This document shows positions 6,228 to 6,502 of a stretch of 6,502 nucleotides of DNA, in pieces (the first letter of the stretch is position 1; each line of letters opens with the position of its first letter). The position numbers were made by a program, and so were the translations under genes. This stretch comes from Actinomycetota bacterium (GTDB lineage Bacteria; Actinomycetota; Actinomycetes; Mycobacteriales; Micromonosporaceae): assembly GCA_005885115.1 (NCBI GenBank), contig VAXX01000437.1, positions 1-6,502 of the forward strand, written 5' to 3'. The notes under the pieces were generated by a model, which saw only the letters and a program-made list of their open reading frames with translations, was not told where the DNA came from and made no database searches.

Positions 6228-6319
6228 AGCACGGGCCGCTGCCCGGGCTCGGCAGTACGCCAGATACCGGCCGCGCGCCGGTGTGGAAAGAGCTCAGGGC
6301 AAGGCGCAAGGGGGCAATC

Positions 6320-6502
6320 GTGGGAAGTGCTGGGGATGATGCGACCGCGGCGGAACTGGCCGCCCTGCTCCGGGCGCTCGAACAGGGCCGGAGCAGGCGC
6401 ACCGGGTTTCCGGGCGGCAGCGGGTTCGACTACCGGCCGCTCGCGCCGTTCCTGCACCACGAGCTGACCGACCCGGGCGACCCGGACGCCGGTACCACCG
6501 CC
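6320..6502 (+). CDS. PLP-dependent group II decarboxylase, histidine/serine decarboxylase-like (N-terminal 61 residues only)
   Basis: This gene enters from the divergent intergenic region and runs off the right edge. A GTG at 6320 has an AAGGGGG ribosome-binding site five bases upstream. An in-frame GTG at 6281 lacks one, and the nearby ATGs are out of frame. The visible protein has an acidic/Ala-Leu helix, then RTGFPGGSGFDYRPLAPFL and, after a few residues, DPGDPDAG. The order GYP/GFP, xFDYxxL, then a GDP signature matches the N-terminus of bacterial histidine decarboxylases and plant serine decarboxylases of the PLP fold-type I, group II family. These convert an amino acid to its amine plus CO2. 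The catalytic Lys and PLP-binding residues are beyond the window, so substrate and activity cannot be judged. It is probably cytoplasmic and transcribed separately from the pknG group. Confidence 0.65.
   Translation, partial: MGSAGDDATAAELAALLRALEQGRSRRTGFPGGSGFDYRPLAPFLHHELTDPGDPDAGTTA

Larger units (their letters stand above)
5715..6319. other. Divergent intergenic region (about 605 bp)
   Basis: No convincing gene is present. Open frames here have non-coding composition (Arg-, Pro- and Ser-rich) and no good starts. It must hold the promoter of the leftward 280-aa/glnX-like/pknG group and that of the rightward decarboxylase gene. From left to right I see an AT-rich symmetric element (5754-5774), a 150-bp stretch with nothing I can name (about 5805-5937), a cluster of GAAC/GTTC half-sites (5941-5985), a candidate plus-strand promoter with an overlapping inverted repeat (5998-6035), an isolated AGGAGGA (6093-6099), five AGGTC repeats (6113-6221) and a CCGTCTG inverted repeat (6202-6227). 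Confidence 0.6.

Noticed and set aside
6020..6460. 146-aa minus-strand open frame in the divergent intergenic region
   Set aside because: It is antisense to the decarboxylase start, has no family resemblance and has typical shadow composition.
6039..6467. 142-aa open frame on the plus strand across the leader and the decarboxylase start
   Set aside because: It is Arg/Ser-rich without motif, has no good start, and overlaps the decarboxylase N-terminus in another frame.

Overview
This is high-GC actinobacterial DNA. Codon third positions are almost all G or C, and GGTAC/GTACC words are frequent, which fits Micromonosporaceae (a Micromonospora- or Plantactinospora-like organism). That assignment is inferred from composition and protein resemblance, not from a search. 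Nearly all of the window is coding. The many long plus-strand open frames between 1 and 5700 are GC-driven shadows of minus-strand genes.

Minus strand, 5714 down to 1: four genes in a row, probably one transcription unit. They are, in transcription order, an unrecognised 280-aa soluble protein with a glycine-rich linker (4872-5714); a four-helix membrane protein resembling the mycobacterial sensor GlnX (3451-4776); a 405-aa soluble, coiled-coil-rich protein of unknown biochemical role (2125-3342); and a PknG-type Ser/Thr kinase with rubredoxin-like Cys pairs, kinase domain and TPR region (1-2103, last few dozen residues beyond the left edge). In Mycobacterium the GlnX-GlnH-PknG module senses external Asp/Glu and adjusts the TCA cycle and nitrogen metabolism by phosphorylating GarA/OdhI. 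Here the sensor and kinase are present, but no GlnH-type binding protein lies between them; the 405-aa protein sits there instead.

The PknG start is unusual. The best start by ribosome-binding site and overlap (ATGACTGA, ATG at 2132) is in a different frame from the kinase. A single extra base in a G-run near 2103-2106 would join the two frames. This is either a sequencing error, a real frameshift, or use of a weak GTG start at 2103.

The region 5715-6319 (about 605 bp) is a non-coding divergent intergenic region rich in small symmetric and repeated motifs. On its right, on the plus strand from 6320, begins a gene whose first 61 residues resemble the N-terminus of PLP-dependent group II decarboxylases of the histidine/serine decarboxylase type. 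It runs off the right edge.

No RNA gene, mobile element, CRISPR array or origin was seen.
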